The notes beneath the pieces are model-generated. The model made no database searches, was not told the origin of the DNA, and saw nothing but the letters and a program-made list of their open reading frames with translations. Made by a program: the position numbers and the translations under genes. Below, one piece after another: positions 18,254-27,925 of a stretch of DNA of 64,000 nt. The stretch's first letter is position 1; each line of letters begins with the position of its first letter. Source of the stretch: an uncultured Burkholderiales bacterium (GTDB lineage Bacteria > Pseudomonadota > Gammaproteobacteria > Burkholderiales > Burkholderiaceae_C); contig CAMFGY010000024.1 in assembly GCA_945952065.1 (NCBI GenBank), forward strand, positions 1 to 64,000, in the 5' to 3' direction.

Positions 18254-18601
18254 ATGAATATCGAACGTTTTGATGTCGGTGCCCGCATGTCCGAGATGGC
18301 GGTCTACAACGGCGTGGTCTATCTGGCCGGCCAAGTGCCCGAGGATGCCAGTCAAGACATCACCGGTCAGACGGCGCAAGTGCTCGCCGCGATTGACGCT
18401 TTGCTGGCGCGTGCCGGCACAGACAAGACCAAGATCTTGCGCGCGCAAATCTTTATCGCGGATTTGGCCGACTTTCCTGGCATGAATGCCGCATGGGACG
18501 CCTGGGTCGTGCCGGGTCACACACCGCCACGCGCCACGGTTGAGGCCAAGCTGGCGCGTCCTGAATGGAAAGTGGAGATCGTCGTCACTGCGGCGATCTG
18601 A
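18254..18601 (+). CDS. RidA/YjgF family enamine-imine deaminase
   Basis: A 115-aa RidA-superfamily protein (MNIERFDVGARMSEMAVYNG, then VYLAGQVPE and a C-terminal RPEWKVEIVVTA). Members hydrolyse reactive imines and enamines released by PLP enzymes; the exact subgroup is uncertain. Canonical RidA carries an active-site Arg in an RATV-type motif, and here PRATVEAKL is present near residue 98. It starts 4 nt after plsY and is followed after 5 nt by a membrane-anchored redox protein, suggesting one transcription unit. Confidence 0.87.
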   Translation: MNIERFDVGARMSEMAVYNGVVYLAGQVPEDASQDITGQTAQVLAAIDALLARAGTDKTKILRAQIFIADLADFPGMNAAWDAWVVPGHTPPRATVEAKLARPEWKVEIVVTAAI

Positions 18602-18606
18602 GGGCT

Positions 18607-19005
18607 GTGAGCGGCGCCAGCAACAAGTCCGTCGGGGCCCGACTCCACGCCTGGGCCTCTTCTTTTGGGCCCTTGTTGTTGCTGGTCGGCTTGGTGATGG
18701 GGCTGTCGCAAGCCGCCCAATACTGGCAAGCCGAGAAGCAGGGTCAGGTCTTGCGTGAACGCGCCAAACCCGGCGATATCTTGATGATTTCCAGCGAGCA
18801 CTGCGTCTACTGCACGCAGGCGAGAAACTGGTTGAACGCCCAGCAAGTCGCCTACCGCGAGTGCTTCATCGAGCAAGATGCGGACTGCATGGCGCAATAC
18901 CGTGCCCACATGGCCGCAGGCACCCCAACGTTTGTGCTGCGTGGGCAGCACCGGGTGCTGGGTTTCGACAAAGAGCGAATCGCCCAGTTGCTGGCCCAAT
19001 CTTGA
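18607..19005 (+). CDS. Membrane-anchored glutaredoxin-like protein (CxxC)
   Basis: A 132-aa protein with one N-terminal transmembrane segment (FGPLLLLVGLVMGLSQAA, about residues 16-33) and a thioredoxin/glutaredoxin-fold domain. The redox motif CVYC follows a short GDILMISSEH strand, and TPTFVLRG supplies the cis-Pro strand. Two further cysteines (near YRECFIEQDADC) are unusual. Orientation is inferred to place the domain in the periplasm. GTG 18607 is the chosen start, giving a short basic lead before the helix. The physiological partner is unknown. Confidence 0.7.
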   Translation: MSGASNKSVGARLHAWASSFGPLLLLVGLVMGLSQAAQYWQAEKQGQVLRERAKPGDILMISSEHCVYCTQARNWLNAQQVAYRECFIEQDADCMAQYRAHMAAGTPTFVLRGQHRVLGFDKERIAQLLAQS

Positions 19006-19050
19006 GGGCGGGGCGGCGCGCCGCCCACCCTGCCGCCCTATCGACGGGTT

Positions 19051-19395
19051 TTAGTCTTCGCTGTTGAAGACCAGTTTCAGCTCGTGTGATTGCTTTTCGC
19101 CGCTGCCCTCAAAGCGCCACTCCATCAGCGCTTCAATCACCGCCTTGTCAAAGACTTTGGGCGGGGTGGATTCCACGATATTGACTTCGGTCACTTTGCC
19201 ATCGGGTGCGATATTGATTTGCGCCTTGACCGAGCCGGTCTTGATGCCTTTTTTCACTGCCGCTGCAGGAAACTCAGGCGGCACTTTCTTCAAGACTTTG
19301 GGCGCGGCAATCGCACTGCTGGCGATCAGCAAAGCGCCCAGCAGGCTAAGGCCCAATCGTGACCAGCGGGACAGGGAGGCGTTCGGTTTGCTCAT
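19051..19395 (-). CDS. TonB C-terminal-domain protein
   Basis: A 114-aa exported protein: signal peptide (LGLSLLGALLIASSAIAA, cleavage near residue 31) followed by a single TonB C-terminal fold (KVPPEFPAAAVKKGIKTGSV, then VTEVNIVESTPPKVFDKAVI and LMEWRF). True TonB has a transmembrane anchor and a long Pro-rich spacer, both missing here, and no exbB/exbD is nearby. It is therefore unlikely to energise outer-membrane receptors by itself; function unknown. It lies downstream of a chemoreceptor on the same strand. Confidence 0.8.
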   Translation of the reverse strand: MSKPNASLSRWSRLGLSLLGALLIASSAIAAPKVLKKVPPEFPAAAVKKGIKTGSVKAQINIAPDGKVTEVNIVESTPPKVFDKAVIEALMEWRFEGSGEKQSHELKLVFNSED

Positions 19396-19445
19396 TGTTT
19401 TCCTAGCTCTGGCTAAATAGTAGGGGAGAGGTTGGGGATCGAGAT

Positions 19446-20996
19446 TCAGCGGGTCCGGAAGAAGCCCACCGCTTCCAACAGCCGCGAAGAACTGCCGGTC
19501 AAGGCCTCGGTGGATTTGGTCAAAGCGCTCACCAAGCTGGCGTTTTGCTGCGTGCTGCGGTCCAACTCGTTCATCGAGTGGTTGACCACGCCCACACCGG
19601 CCGCTTGCTCTTGCGCCGAGTGAGAGATTTCTTCGATCAACTGACCCATATCGTTGACCTCGTTGACCACGCTGCTGATGGTGACGCCCGCATTGTTCAC
19701 AAGATCCGTGCCGTTCTCCACCTTGACGGTGGACTCCTGGATCAGCACCTTGATCTCCTTGGCGGCGGAGGCGGCTCTTGAGGCCAAGGCCCGAACTTCA
19801 GAGGCCACCACGGCGAAGCCGCGCCCATGCTCACCGGCGCGAGCGGCTTCCACGGCAGCATTCAAAGCAAGGATATTGGTTTGGAAGGCGATGCCATCGA
19901 TCACGCCGATGATGTCGCCGATCTTGCGCGAGCTGGCGCTGATTTCCTGCATGGTGGCCACCACCTGGGATACCACCTTGCCCCCAGCCGAAGCTGAATT
20001 GCGGGCTTTGCTGGCAATTCCCGCGGCTTTGCGTGTGAGTTCGCTGGCGCCACTCAGATTGGCCGCAATTTGTTCAACCGAGGCGGCCGTGGTTTGCAGG
20101 CTGGAGGCCGAGCGGGCGGTGCGGTCCGACAAGTCCACATTGCCGCCCACAATCTGGTTGGTGCTTTCGGCCACATCATTGGCCGCCGCGCCCACACTGC
20201 TCACCACGCCAGCCAGGGCTTCTTGCATGGCTTGCATGGTTTCCAGCATTTGGCCCAGTTCATCGGTGCCGGCGCGAGGAATATTGTGGGTCAGGTCACC
20301 GTTGCGAATGGCTTCAGCGGCGCTTTGTGCTTGCTTGACTGGATTGATGATGGAGCGAACGATGGCCAGCCCGCCGACACTGCCGATCAACACGGCTGCA
20401 ATCAACAGCACGACGGTCACTAGCACCGAGTTGCGCGCCAATCCGCTGCCAGCCTCGGCCAAATCATGGGCGCTTTCAAATTGCAGGTCGACCAAACCTT
20501 TCAAGCCGTCTTGGTAGGCTTGCTGCGCCGGGCGCACATCGGTGATCAGGCTTTCGCGCGCTTCATCCGGGCTGCCTTCGATTTGGATTTTTCGGAACTT
20601 GGCCACTGCCGCAAAGAACTTGGCTTGCGAGTCCTTGAGCTGGCTCAGCAACTCGGCCTCGCGTCCTGCCGCGGGCTTTTTGTCCAGCAGCGCAGAGAGC
20701 TGTTTTTCGCTCTCTTGCAAGGCGCCGTCCAAGGCGGCTTTTTGTTTTTTGATGGACCCGGCCGTGTCCAGCAGCAGCAAGTCGCGTGAGGCGCGGGCCA
20801 CCACATTGACCTGGCCTTCCAAGGAGTTGGCGGCGGCAATCTTGACCAAACTTTGGTTGGCCGTCTGATCCAGGTCAGTGGCCAAGCGGCTGGCGCTGTA
20901 AGCGCCGTAGCTGCCAATGATGATGAGCAGGACGATCAACAGTCCGTAGCTCAGGGCGAGGCGCTGGCTGATACGCAACTGGCTGAGGAAATTCAT
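19446..20996 (-). CDS. Methyl-accepting chemotaxis protein
   Basis: A 516-aa chemoreceptor: TM1 at about 12-32, a periplasmic four-helix-bundle-like sensor (about 35-185), TM2 at about 190-212, a HAMP domain ([19 protein letters not shown]) and a cytoplasmic signalling domain with the conserved tip [19 protein letters not shown]. It signals through CheA/CheW to the flagellar motor; the ligand is unknown. ATG 20996 ([13 protein letters not shown]) is preferred over an upstream in-frame start. A good sigma-28 promoter lies 76 nt upstream, so expression is probably tied to the flagellar regulon. Confidence 0.95.
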   Translation of the reverse strand: MNFLSQLRISQRLALSYGLLIVLLIIIGSYGAYSASRLATDLDQTANQSLVKIAAANSLEGQVNVVARASRDLLLLDTAGSIKKQKAALDGALQESEKQLSALLDKKPAAGREAELLSQLKDSQAKFFAAVAKFRKIQIEGSPDEARESLITDVRPAQQAYQDGLKGLVDLQFESAHDLAEAGSGLARNSVLVTVVLLIAAVLIGSVGGLAIVRSIINPVKQAQSAAEAIRNGDLTHNIPRAGTDELGQMLETMQAMQEALAGVVSSVGAAANDVAESTNQIVGGNVDLSDRTARSASSLQTTAASVEQIAANLSGASELTRKAAGIASKARNSASAGGKVVSQVVATMQEISASSRKIGDIIGVIDGIAFQTNILALNAAVEAARAGEHGRGFAVVASEVRALASRAASAAKEIKVLIQESTVKVENGTDLVNNAGVTISSVVNEVNDMGQLIEEISHSAQEQAAGVGVVNHSMNELDRSTQQNASLVSALTKSTEALTGSSSRLLEAVGFFRTR

Positions 20997-21071
20997 AGGG
21001 GCGCTTCCATCCAAGATTAATCCTGCAAAACGGGTCGCGGCCACCCTGTGTGGAAACGCCCGGCTTCTACG

Positions 21072-21098
21072 CTTTCGGCAACTCCTGGGTCAACTTGA
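21072..21098 (-). promoter_or_regulatory. Sigma-28 (FliA) promoter for the chemoreceptor
   Basis: On the minus strand TCAAGTTG (21098-21091) and GCCGAAAG (21079-21072) are separated so that TCAA-N15-GCCG holds, the exact FliA spacing, with 7-8 matches to the usual boxes. It ends 75 nt upstream of the receptor's ATG. Confidence 0.7.
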
Positions 21099-21125
21099 GG
21101 AGTTTTCCCATTCTCGGTTTGACTT

Positions 21126-21758
21126 TCAATCCGCGACCAATCCCAAAGCGCTGGGATCGCCTCGGCCCCGGCGAACCAAGACCACATCGTCCGCGCTCAA
21201 ATCAATCACCGTGGTCGGCTCGCGACTGCAGGCCCCGGCGTCCACAATGACCTGCAACTGGCGATCCAGGCGTTCGGCAATCTCGCGTGCGTCATTCAAG
21301 GGTTCGTCCTCCCCAGGGGGGATCAAGGTGGTGCCCAGCAGCGGTTGGCCCAGCAGTGCCAACAGCTCTTGCGTCACCCGGTGCTCCGGCACACGCAGGC
21401 CAATGGTGCGGCGCGAAGGGTGCGAGAGCCGACGCGGCACTTCCTTGGTGGCCTCCAAAATGAAGGTGAAGGGGCCAGGTGTTGCCAGCTTGAGCAGCCG
21501 GTACTGGCGGTTGTCGACGCGGGCATAGCTGGCCAACTCGCTGAGGTCGCGGCAAAGCAGGGTCAGATGGTGCTTGTCGTCAACGCCACGTATGCGACGC
21601 AGGGTCTCGGCGGCGGCCTTGTCGTCCAAATGGCAGACCAAGGCATAGCTCGAGTCGGTGGGAATGGCGGCAATGCCGCCTGCGTGGATGATTTGCGCGG
21701 CTTGCTTCAAAAAGCGTTGCTGCGGGTTGTCGGGGTGGACTTCGAAGTATTGAGCCAT
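21126..21758 (-). CDS. YrdC/Sua5-family protein (YciO-like)
   Basis: A 210-aa single YrdC-like domain (AAQIIHAGGIAAIPTDSSYA, then LCRDLSELASYA and the PGPFTFILEATKEVPRR block). The family includes TsaC/Sua5, which makes threonylcarbamoyl-AMP for tRNA t6A37, and the paralogue YciO. E. coli yciO neighbours the PHP-phosphatase gene (yciV/trpH), and the same pair is seen here, which points to YciO. Annotation as L-threonylcarbamoyladenylate synthase is possible but not certain. The PHP gene lies 28 nt upstream on the same strand. Confidence 0.85.
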   Translation of the reverse strand: MAQYFEVHPDNPQQRFLKQAAQIIHAGGIAAIPTDSSYALVCHLDDKAAAETLRRIRGVDDKHHLTLLCRDLSELASYARVDNRQYRLLKLATPGPFTFILEATKEVPRRLSHPSRRTIGLRVPEHRVTQELLALLGQPLLGTTLIPPGEDEPLNDAREIAERLDRQLQVIVDAGACSREPTTVIDLSADDVVLVRRGRGDPSALGLVAD

Positions 21759-21786
21759 AGGCTCATGGTGTAACGCCTGGGGCCGC

Positions 21787-22665
21787 TTATTGCAAGCCAG
21801 CCGGCCAGAAGATGCGGTCTTCTAGCGACATCCAGACCGGTCGCAGCCGGCCCGACAAGCCCGCCAACTGACCGAGGTCGGTGCGGCTTTCTTCAGGAGA
21901 ATGAAAATCCGAGCCGCGCGAGGCCAGCAAATCAAATTCCAAGCAGGTCTCGGTGTATTTGGCGGCTTCCGCATCGCTGTGGCTGCCGGTGACCACTTCC
22001 ATGCCTCGGCCACCGTGGCCGATGAACTCGGTGATCAACGCGTACTCTTCGGTGGGCGTGAATCCATAGCGCGCCGGATGCGCAATCACCGCCAGCCCAC
22101 CGGCCTCTTGGATCCAGCGCAGCGCATCACCCAGCCGCGCCCAGCGATGCTCCACATAGCCCGGCTTGCCTTCGGTGAGGTAACGGCGAAACACCTCGGG
22201 CACATCTTGGCAATACCCGGCTTCGACCAAATAGCGCGCAAAGTGGGTGCGCGAGATCAGTTCGGGGTTGCCCACGTATTTCAGTGCGCCTTCGTAAGCA
22301 CCTGGGATGCCGACTTGGGCCAAACCGGCGGCCATCTCGCGGGCGCGCGCTTCGCGCCCGCCTCGGGTGGCGCGCAAACCGGCCACCAGGGCCGGGTCTT
22401 GATGGTCAAAACCCAGGCCAATGATGTGCACCACCCGGCCGGCAAAGCTGACGGAGATTTCCACGCCGGTCAAGTAGGGCAGGCCCAAGGCCTGGGCAGC
22501 CTCCAGGGCGCGCTGCTGACCACCAACTTCGTCGTGATCGGTCAAAGACCACAGCTCCACCCCATTGGCTTTGGCCCGAGCGGCCAAGGCTTCGGGTTCC
22601 AGCGTGCCATCCGAGACTTTGGAATGGCAGTGCAAATCGGCGTGGGTCAAGTCATGGAGTTTCAC
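21787..22665 (-). CDS. PHP-domain phosphoesterase (YciV/RNase AM family)
   Basis: A 292-aa PHP-superfamily metal-dependent phosphoesterase. Metal ligands are visible in DLHCHSKVSDG near the N-terminus, LTDHDEVGG, HPARYGFTP in the middle, and RGSDFHSPEE near the C-terminus. The E. coli homologue hydrolyses 3',5'-nucleoside bisphosphates and trims 5' ends of rRNA. The start is GTG at 22665, because the sequence is family-like from MKLHDLTHADLHC. It is cotranscribed with the Sua5-type gene 28 nt downstream. Confidence 0.9.
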   Translation of the reverse strand: MKLHDLTHADLHCHSKVSDGTLEPEALAARAKANGVELWSLTDHDEVGGQQRALEAAQALGLPYLTGVEISVSFAGRVVHIIGLGFDHQDPALVAGLRATRGGREARAREMAAGLAQVGIPGAYEGALKYVGNPELISRTHFARYLVEAGYCQDVPEVFRRYLTEGKPGYVEHRWARLGDALRWIQEAGGLAVIAHPARYGFTPTEEYALITEFIGHGGRGMEVVTGSHSDAEAAKYTETCLEFDLLASRGSDFHSPEESRTDLGQLAGLSGRLRPVWMSLEDRIFWPAGLQ

Positions 22666-22721
22666 GCGTCCAGTTTAGCGGCCTGTCGGTCCGGCGTGCG
22701 GCGCAGGGGCTTTGCTGCAAC

Positions 22722-24626
22722 TCAAAGCTTGAAGCTTTGCGCGGCAGCGTCCATATGGTTGGCGCGGCTGCGCAGTGCCTCGGCTGCGGCCGCGGATTGT
22801 TCAACCAGTGCCGCGTTGTGCTGAGTCATCTCATCGATGGCCCGCACCGCCTGGCTCAGCTGTGTGGTCTGGCCCGCCTGACAGCGGCTTTGCTCACTCA
22901 TGCCCTTCATCATCTGCGTGAGTTCGGCCACACGGCCGAGGATTTGTTGCATCGATGAGCCCGCATCGCAGGCCAGCTGGCTGCCGTTCTCGACCCGTTC
23001 CACCGAACGCTGGATCAAGACCTTGATCTCGCGGGCAGCCTCGGCGCTGCGGCTGGCCAGCGAGCGCACTTCACTGGCGACGACGGCAAAGCCGCGCCCT
23101 TGCTCGCCAGCGCGGGCGGCTTCAACCGCCGCATTGAGCGCCAAGATATTGGTCTGGAAGGCGATGCCATCGATCAAGCCGGTGATGTCAGCAATGCGTT
23201 TGGAGGACTCTTGAATCGAGTTCATGGTCTGAACCACTTGCTCCACCACCTCGTTGCCTTGGCTGGCAACTTGGCGGGTATTGCTGGCCAGATCGCTGGC
23301 GCGGCTGGCCGCGGAGCTGCTGTGTTGCACTGTTTCTTCCAGCGAATCCACGCTGGAGGAGGTTTGCTGCAGATGCGCCGCTGCCCGTTCGGTGCGGTTG
23401 GCCAGATCTTGATTGCCGTCGGCGATTTCTTGTGCTGCCAAACGGATGTGGCCGGCGCCCTCGTGGATCTGCTCGATCAACTGGCGCAGGCGTGTTTGCA
23501 TATGGGCCATGGCTTGCAGCAGTCGCCCCAGTTCGTCGTTCGGGCTGGGCGGGATGTCCTGACTCAAATCGCCGCCAGCAATGCGCTCGGTGATGGCGAT
23601 CATTTGATGCACTGGCGTCAGTAACTGCCGAATCGAGCGCAACAACATCCAGCCCAAACAAGCCAGCACCAGCGGCAAGGCGAGCAAGAGCGCGTTGCGT
23701 TTCATTGCTGCGCTGCGGCTGCGCTCTGCCAGTTCTTGGTTCAGCGTTCGCAGCGTGGCTTGCGACAGGTCTGACTGCAGGCGTGCCGCACTGGCGAAGC
23801 CGGCGGCCAGTTGCTCCAGCGGGTAGTTGACGTCGCGTGCTGCGGCTTGCATGGTGTCTTCCACCAGTCTGCGTTGGGAGAGGGCTTGCGGCAGCAAGGC
23901 GCCGAGTGCTGCGCCGACGGCGCCGCCTGCGCCTTGTGCTGCCTGCATCTGTTCCTGCATGGCGCTTGCATGCTCGCGGTAGCGGGTCAAGGCCGATGCG
24001 ACCAGGGCCAGGTCATCAATGGCCGCGGCTTTGGCCATGGCTTGCAACTCCGAGAGCGCATCCTCGACTTGAGGTGCCGCCTTCAGCGCAGCCAGGATGG
24101 CGTGGTGGTTGGCGGGGTCGGGCTCCAGCAGCAGGCCGGTCTCGGCATTGAAATCAGCACTCGCGGCGAACAAGCGACTTGCCAGGCTTTGCTGGGCCGC
24201 CATCAGCTTGGCCACATCCAGTCGCCCGGCGTCCACATCGGCGGCCAAGGCTTCGAATTGCTGATGCAAGGCTTGAACAGCTTCGCGATGGCGCGGCTGC
24301 ATGTTCGCTTCGTCGATGGCCTTCAGCAAGCCTTGTGCGGCTTGCTTGGCGGCTTGCCGTGTGGCCGCCAATTCTGCTGCGGCGGCCGGTCGTGTGGAGA
24401 GCGCCTCGGCCGCCAGTTGACGATGGGCTTGCCATTGGTGGGACAGGGCTTGCAAGGCTTCATTGACCGGCAGACCGGCGGCCTCGCGTTCGATGCGGGC
24501 CATTTCAGCGGCATAGCCCTGCAGCAAAACACTGCTGGGCACCAGACCCAGCAGCAAGGAGATCAGGCCGATGACGCCAAGTCGCGCTTTCAGGCTGAGG
24601 GGGCGGGTGGAAGAAAAAGAGTTCAT
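22722..24626 (-). CDS. Methyl-accepting chemotaxis protein
   Basis: A 634-aa chemoreceptor with TM1 at about 20-40, a large Gln/Ala-rich helical periplasmic sensor (about 42-310), TM2 ([19 protein letters not shown]), HAMP ([19 protein letters not shown]) and a signalling domain with the same tip as the other receptor ([19 protein letters not shown]). The sensor region is unrelated in detail to the 19.4-21.0 kb receptor. Upstream, TGAA-N15-GCCG at 24725-24703 resembles a poor sigma-28 site. ATG 24626 ([13 protein letters not shown]) is chosen. Confidence 0.94.
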   Translation of the reverse strand: MNSFSSTRPLSLKARLGVIGLISLLLGLVPSSVLLQGYAAEMARIEREAAGLPVNEALQALSHQWQAHRQLAAEALSTRPAAAAELAATRQAAKQAAQGLLKAIDEANMQPRHREAVQALHQQFEALAADVDAGRLDVAKLMAAQQSLASRLFAASADFNAETGLLLEPDPANHHAILAALKAAPQVEDALSELQAMAKAAAIDDLALVASALTRYREHASAMQEQMQAAQGAGGAVGAALGALLPQALSQRRLVEDTMQAAARDVNYPLEQLAAGFASAARLQSDLSQATLRTLNQELAERSRSAAMKRNALLLALPLVLACLGWMLLRSIRQLLTPVHQMIAITERIAGGDLSQDIPPSPNDELGRLLQAMAHMQTRLRQLIEQIHEGAGHIRLAAQEIADGNQDLANRTERAAAHLQQTSSSVDSLEETVQHSSSAASRASDLASNTRQVASQGNEVVEQVVQTMNSIQESSKRIADITGLIDGIAFQTNILALNAAVEAARAGEQGRGFAVVASEVRSLASRSAEAAREIKVLIQRSVERVENGSQLACDAGSSMQQILGRVAELTQMMKGMSEQSRCQAGQTTQLSQAVRAIDEMTQHNAALVEQSAAAAEALRSRANHMDAAAQSFKL

Positions 24627-25124
24627 TGGAGTCGGTAGGTCGAAAGACGCCATGCCGGCGCCAGGCCATGAACGAGAACCACGAACAAAGTCTTGGGCGC
24701 AACGGCTGAAGGCCCTGGAGCTTCATGCCACTGGCTGGCGAGGGCGCATGCAGGAGCGGGGGAGGGGCTGTGCTGCGCATTGCGACGCCGGCGCCATCTT
24801 GGCGATGGCCCTTGTCTTTAGCAAGCCGAGCCCCGGCGCAGGGACTCGGCCCAGCAGCAAGAATGTGTATTGAATTGAGACAGTCGTGATTGGAGGTGAG
24901 CCGGATGACAGGGACGTGACACCCTCCGGCGGGAGTCGCAGGCCGACCATCAAAACGCCGCAAGCGTGCGCTCTTGCACAGTCACGCGGGGGCTGTGCGG
25001 GACTTGCCGGCGCTGATGGATGCACCGTGCTGCGCCGTCTACATGGCTTTCGTGCATGAACCCTTCGGACCAAGGGTTTTGGGCATGCTGAAGGCCGGCG
25101 ATTTGTAGGGCTTGGCCGCCCGTT
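24627..25124. other. Non-coding gap between recJ and the second chemoreceptor gene
   Basis: About 500 bp with no convincing gene; an open frame at 24571-24873 on the plus strand is low-complexity and antisense-like. Visible structure: GCCATC/GATGGC hairpin at 24793-24809, GCCGAG/CTCGGC at 24825-24850, and AACCCTT/AAGGGTT at 25059-25078, the last ending in TTTT on the plus strand. I recognise no riboswitch or sRNA family. Confidence 0.5.
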
Positions 25125-26873
25125 TCATGCCGGGCTGCAAGCCTCCACAATCATTTGGATGCGTTCTTGGCCTTGGTAAGTGTCCAAGCTCAAGCGGTAG
25201 GCCAGCCGCGCGGGCGAGGGCAGGGTGTCGATGTGGCCAAACCAGATCGCATCGCGCAGCACGCCTTTGGCCCCGCCTTGACGGACCCGCAGCTTCAGAT
25301 GTTTCTCGGCCACCAAACGCTGCGAAATGATTTCCACCGTGTCGCAGAACAAGGGGGCTTCAAAGGCCTGACCCCAGACCTGTGATTCAAGTTCACGCAC
25401 CGTCTCGGGTGTGAAGTGCTCGGGCGCCAGCGGCCCGTCGGTGCGCAGGGTGCGCGTCAACGCGGCGGCGTCCAGCCACTCACGGGCGACTTCTTGCAGG
25501 GCTTGGTCAAAGGTTTCGAAACCATCCTCGGCCAGCGTGCAACCAGCCGCCATGGCGTGGCCACCAAACTTCTTCAAAACATCGGGGTGGCGTTTGCTGA
25601 TCAGGTCCAAGGCGTCACGCAAATGAAAGCCGGCGATGGATCGGCCCGAGCCTTTCAACTGGCCGTCGGCACCGCGCGCAAAGACAAAGCTGGGGCGGTG
25701 CACCCGGTCTTTCAGGCGCGAGGCGATGATGCCCACCACCCCTTCATGAAACTCGGGCTCGAACAAGGCCAGCGCCGGTGGTGCTTCACCTTGCAAGCGC
25801 GGGTCTTGCATCAATTGTTCGAGCTTGAACTCGGCTTGCTCGCGCATCTCGGCTTCGATTTCGCGGCGCTCGCGGTTGATGGCGTCAAGCTGCCGCGCCA
25901 ACTCCAGCGCGCGGACCGGGTCGTCGCAGCGCAGGCATTCAATGCCCAAGGTCATGTCGGACAAGCGGCCCGCCGCATTGATGCGCGGCCCCAAGGCAAA
26001 GCCCAGGTCAAAGGCATTGGCGCGGCCGATGTCGCGTCCAGCGGCGGTGAACAACGCTGCGATGCCGGCGCTGGCGCGGCCGGCCCGCATGCGTTTGAGC
26101 CCTTGGGCGACCAAGCGGCGGTTGTTGGCATCGAGTTTCACCACATCGGCCACCGTGCCCAGGGCGACCAGATCCAGCAAGCCGTCCAGCTTGGGCTGAT
26201 TGGCCGCATCAAATCGACCGCGTGCACGCAACTCGCTGCGCAAGGCCAGCAACACATAAAAGGCCACGCCCACGCCGGCCAAATGCTTGCTTTCAAAGGG
26301 GCACTCGGGCTGATTGGGGTTGACCAGGGCATCGGCTTGCGGCAACTCGGTGCGCTCGTTCACCAGGGCCGGCAGGTGATGGTCGGTGACCAGCACTTGC
26401 AGGCCGAGGCTGCGGGCATGGGCCACACCGGCGTGGCTGGCAATGCCGTTGTCCACGGTCATCAAGAGCTGCGGCTGCAGCGGCAGCGCCAGCTCCACGA
26501 TGGCGGGCGTCAAACCATAGCCATGGATGGCGCGATCCGGCACCACATAGCACAGCTGCTCTGTTGCAAAGCCCAGCAGGGCCAAGCCACGCAGGGCTAC
26601 TGTGCAGGCCGTGGCGCCGTCGCAGTCGTAGTCGGCCACGATGCACACCCGCGCGCCTTGTTGCAAGGCGTCGGCCAAGAGCTGGGCGGCCTCAGTGATG
26701 CCTTTGAGCCCGTCCGGCGGCAGCAGCTTGGCCAGCCCTGCGTCCAATTCCTCAGCGCTGCGCACGCCGCGGGCGGCAAACAGCTGCGCCAGCAAGGGCG
26801 ATACGCCGGCCTGCTGCAAAGCCCATGCAGCGCGGGGCGGCACCTCGCGGGTCAACAAGGTCGGTGAATTCAT
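25125..26873 (-). CDS. recJ: Single-stranded-DNA-specific exonuclease RecJ
   Basis: A 582-aa 5'-3' ssDNA exonuclease used in recombination and mismatch repair. The DHH phosphoesterase core is complete: VADYDCDGATA (residues 79-89), VDNG near 140 and DHH at 164-166, with GLKRMRAG and GPRINAAGR following, then the DHHA1 domain (SFVFARGADGQLKGSGRSI, then FGGHAMAAG) and a C-terminal OB-like region. ATG 26873 overlaps the stop of the upstream gene as ATGA, so translation is coupled. Length is typical. Confidence 0.96.
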   Translation of the reverse strand: MNSPTLLTREVPPRAAWALQQAGVSPLLAQLFAARGVRSAEELDAGLAKLLPPDGLKGITEAAQLLADALQQGARVCIVADYDCDGATACTVALRGLALLGFATEQLCYVVPDRAIHGYGLTPAIVELALPLQPQLLMTVDNGIASHAGVAHARSLGLQVLVTDHHLPALVNERTELPQADALVNPNQPECPFESKHLAGVGVAFYVLLALRSELRARGRFDAANQPKLDGLLDLVALGTVADVVKLDANNRRLVAQGLKRMRAGRASAGIAALFTAAGRDIGRANAFDLGFALGPRINAAGRLSDMTLGIECLRCDDPVRALELARQLDAINRERREIEAEMREQAEFKLEQLMQDPRLQGEAPPALALFEPEFHEGVVGIIASRLKDRVHRPSFVFARGADGQLKGSGRSIAGFHLRDALDLISKRHPDVLKKFGGHAMAAGCTLAEDGFETFDQALQEVAREWLDAAALTRTLRTDGPLAPEHFTPETVRELESQVWGQAFEAPLFCDTVEIISQRLVAEKHLKLRVRQGGAKGVLRDAIWFGHIDTLPSPARLAYRLSLDTYQGQERIQMIVEACSPA

Positions 26874-27823
26874 AGCGCCCCCAAGAGCGCGGCGGTGTCG
26901 GCGCGTGGGGGCAGCCAGCGCTGCCACAGGCGCTGCAAGGGCGAGCGTGCAGGCAGCTGCCAGCTGCGGCCCCAGCGCTCACCGCACAGGGTCAAGCGCA
27001 AGGCTTGGGGCTGTCCGCCGGCACTGGCTTGGCGGGCCAGGGCCAAGCATTGGGCGATCGGGCCCTGGTCGAGCTGGGTCCAGGCATGGGCCCAGGCCTG
27101 CCAGTCGCCAGCCAACAAGGGTTCGCGCAGGCGGGTTTCGATGTGCAAGTCTGTGGGCAGCGCTTGGGGGGCTTGATGGACGCCGCAGCCACTGATCCAC
27201 ACCGAGTTCAGCGCCAAGGCACCGCGGGTCTCCCGCTCCTCATTCAAGGCGTGGCCGTGCAAGAGCATTTGCACTTCGTTTTGCAAGGTCCGCAATCGCC
27301 TGGCTTTGGGCATCCAGGGGTCGACATGACGGTGCACGACTCGGTCCAAGCTGGCGCTGCTGAGCCCGGCCAGGCTGGGGTGGGCGATCAGCCAGCTGTC
27401 GCTGTTCAACCAATGGCTGTGCCAGCCTTCAGAGGCCGGCCAGAGTTCCGACAAAGCGGCAAAAAACTCGCGGGACTCCGCCTCAGCCAAGGCCAGGCGT
27501 TCGGGGGGCAGGGCGGTGATCTGGTCGCTGCCTACGGCCAAATGAATCGGTGTCAGCCTCGCCCAGGCCAAAGACGCGGTCGAGGCCGCCTGCGGGGCGT
27601 CCCAAGCGGCGGTGGGCAACTGGCCGTCCGGTTCCGAGCAGCCCCGCCATTGCGCCAAGGCCAGCTCCAGCGGTGTGTTCAGGCTGAATTCATCGCCGCC
27701 CAGCGCTTCTCCCTCAGGTTTGAGCAAGGCCAACAATTCGGCCAGATGAGGAAGGGGGAGTTCGGACAGCGTGTGGCTTGCGGCGTCGCCGATGGCGCTG
27801 GCATAGGGAATCAACAGATGCAT
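26870..27823 (-). CDS. Phosphoglycerate-mutase-like protein (conserved, function unproven)
   Basis: A 317-aa protein beginning MHLLIPYASAIGDAA and including TPLELALAQWRG, DPWMPKARRLRTLQNEVQML and LNSVWISGCG. Similar proteins occur next to recJ in Burkholderiales and are often labelled phosphoglycerate mutase or regulatory protein RPE on the basis of remote similarity to the alkaline-phosphatase-superfamily mutases. I cannot see a full set of metal ligands. It overlaps the recJ start by 4 nt, which suggests coordinated expression with DNA repair. Start ATG 27823. Confidence 0.6.
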   Translation of the reverse strand: MHLLIPYASAIGDAASHTLSELPLPHLAELLALLKPEGEALGGDEFSLNTPLELALAQWRGCSEPDGQLPTAAWDAPQAASTASLAWARLTPIHLAVGSDQITALPPERLALAEAESREFFAALSELWPASEGWHSHWLNSDSWLIAHPSLAGLSSASLDRVVHRHVDPWMPKARRLRTLQNEVQMLLHGHALNEERETRGALALNSVWISGCGVHQAPQALPTDLHIETRLREPLLAGDWQAWAHAWTQLDQGPIAQCLALARQASAGGQPQALRLTLCGERWGRSWQLPARSPLQRLWQRWLPPRADTAALLGAL

Positions 27824-27925
27824 GGGCGGGATTATCGAGTCAGTGCGGAATGGCGTGGGCGCGCGTCACGCAAGCTTCACAAAGCTGCCACGGCACCGAC
27901 ACGGCCGGCCCGCACAGTGCACACC

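Noticed and set aside
24796-24820. Sigma-28-like TAAA ... GCCAAGAT on the minus strand before the second chemoreceptor
   Set aside because: Spacing is two bases too short and the -10 is poor; kept only as a weak remark.
24880-24960. Possible riboswitch before the chemoreceptor gene (cyclic-di-GMP or cobalamin type)
   Set aside because: The conserved bases of either class are missing on both strands.
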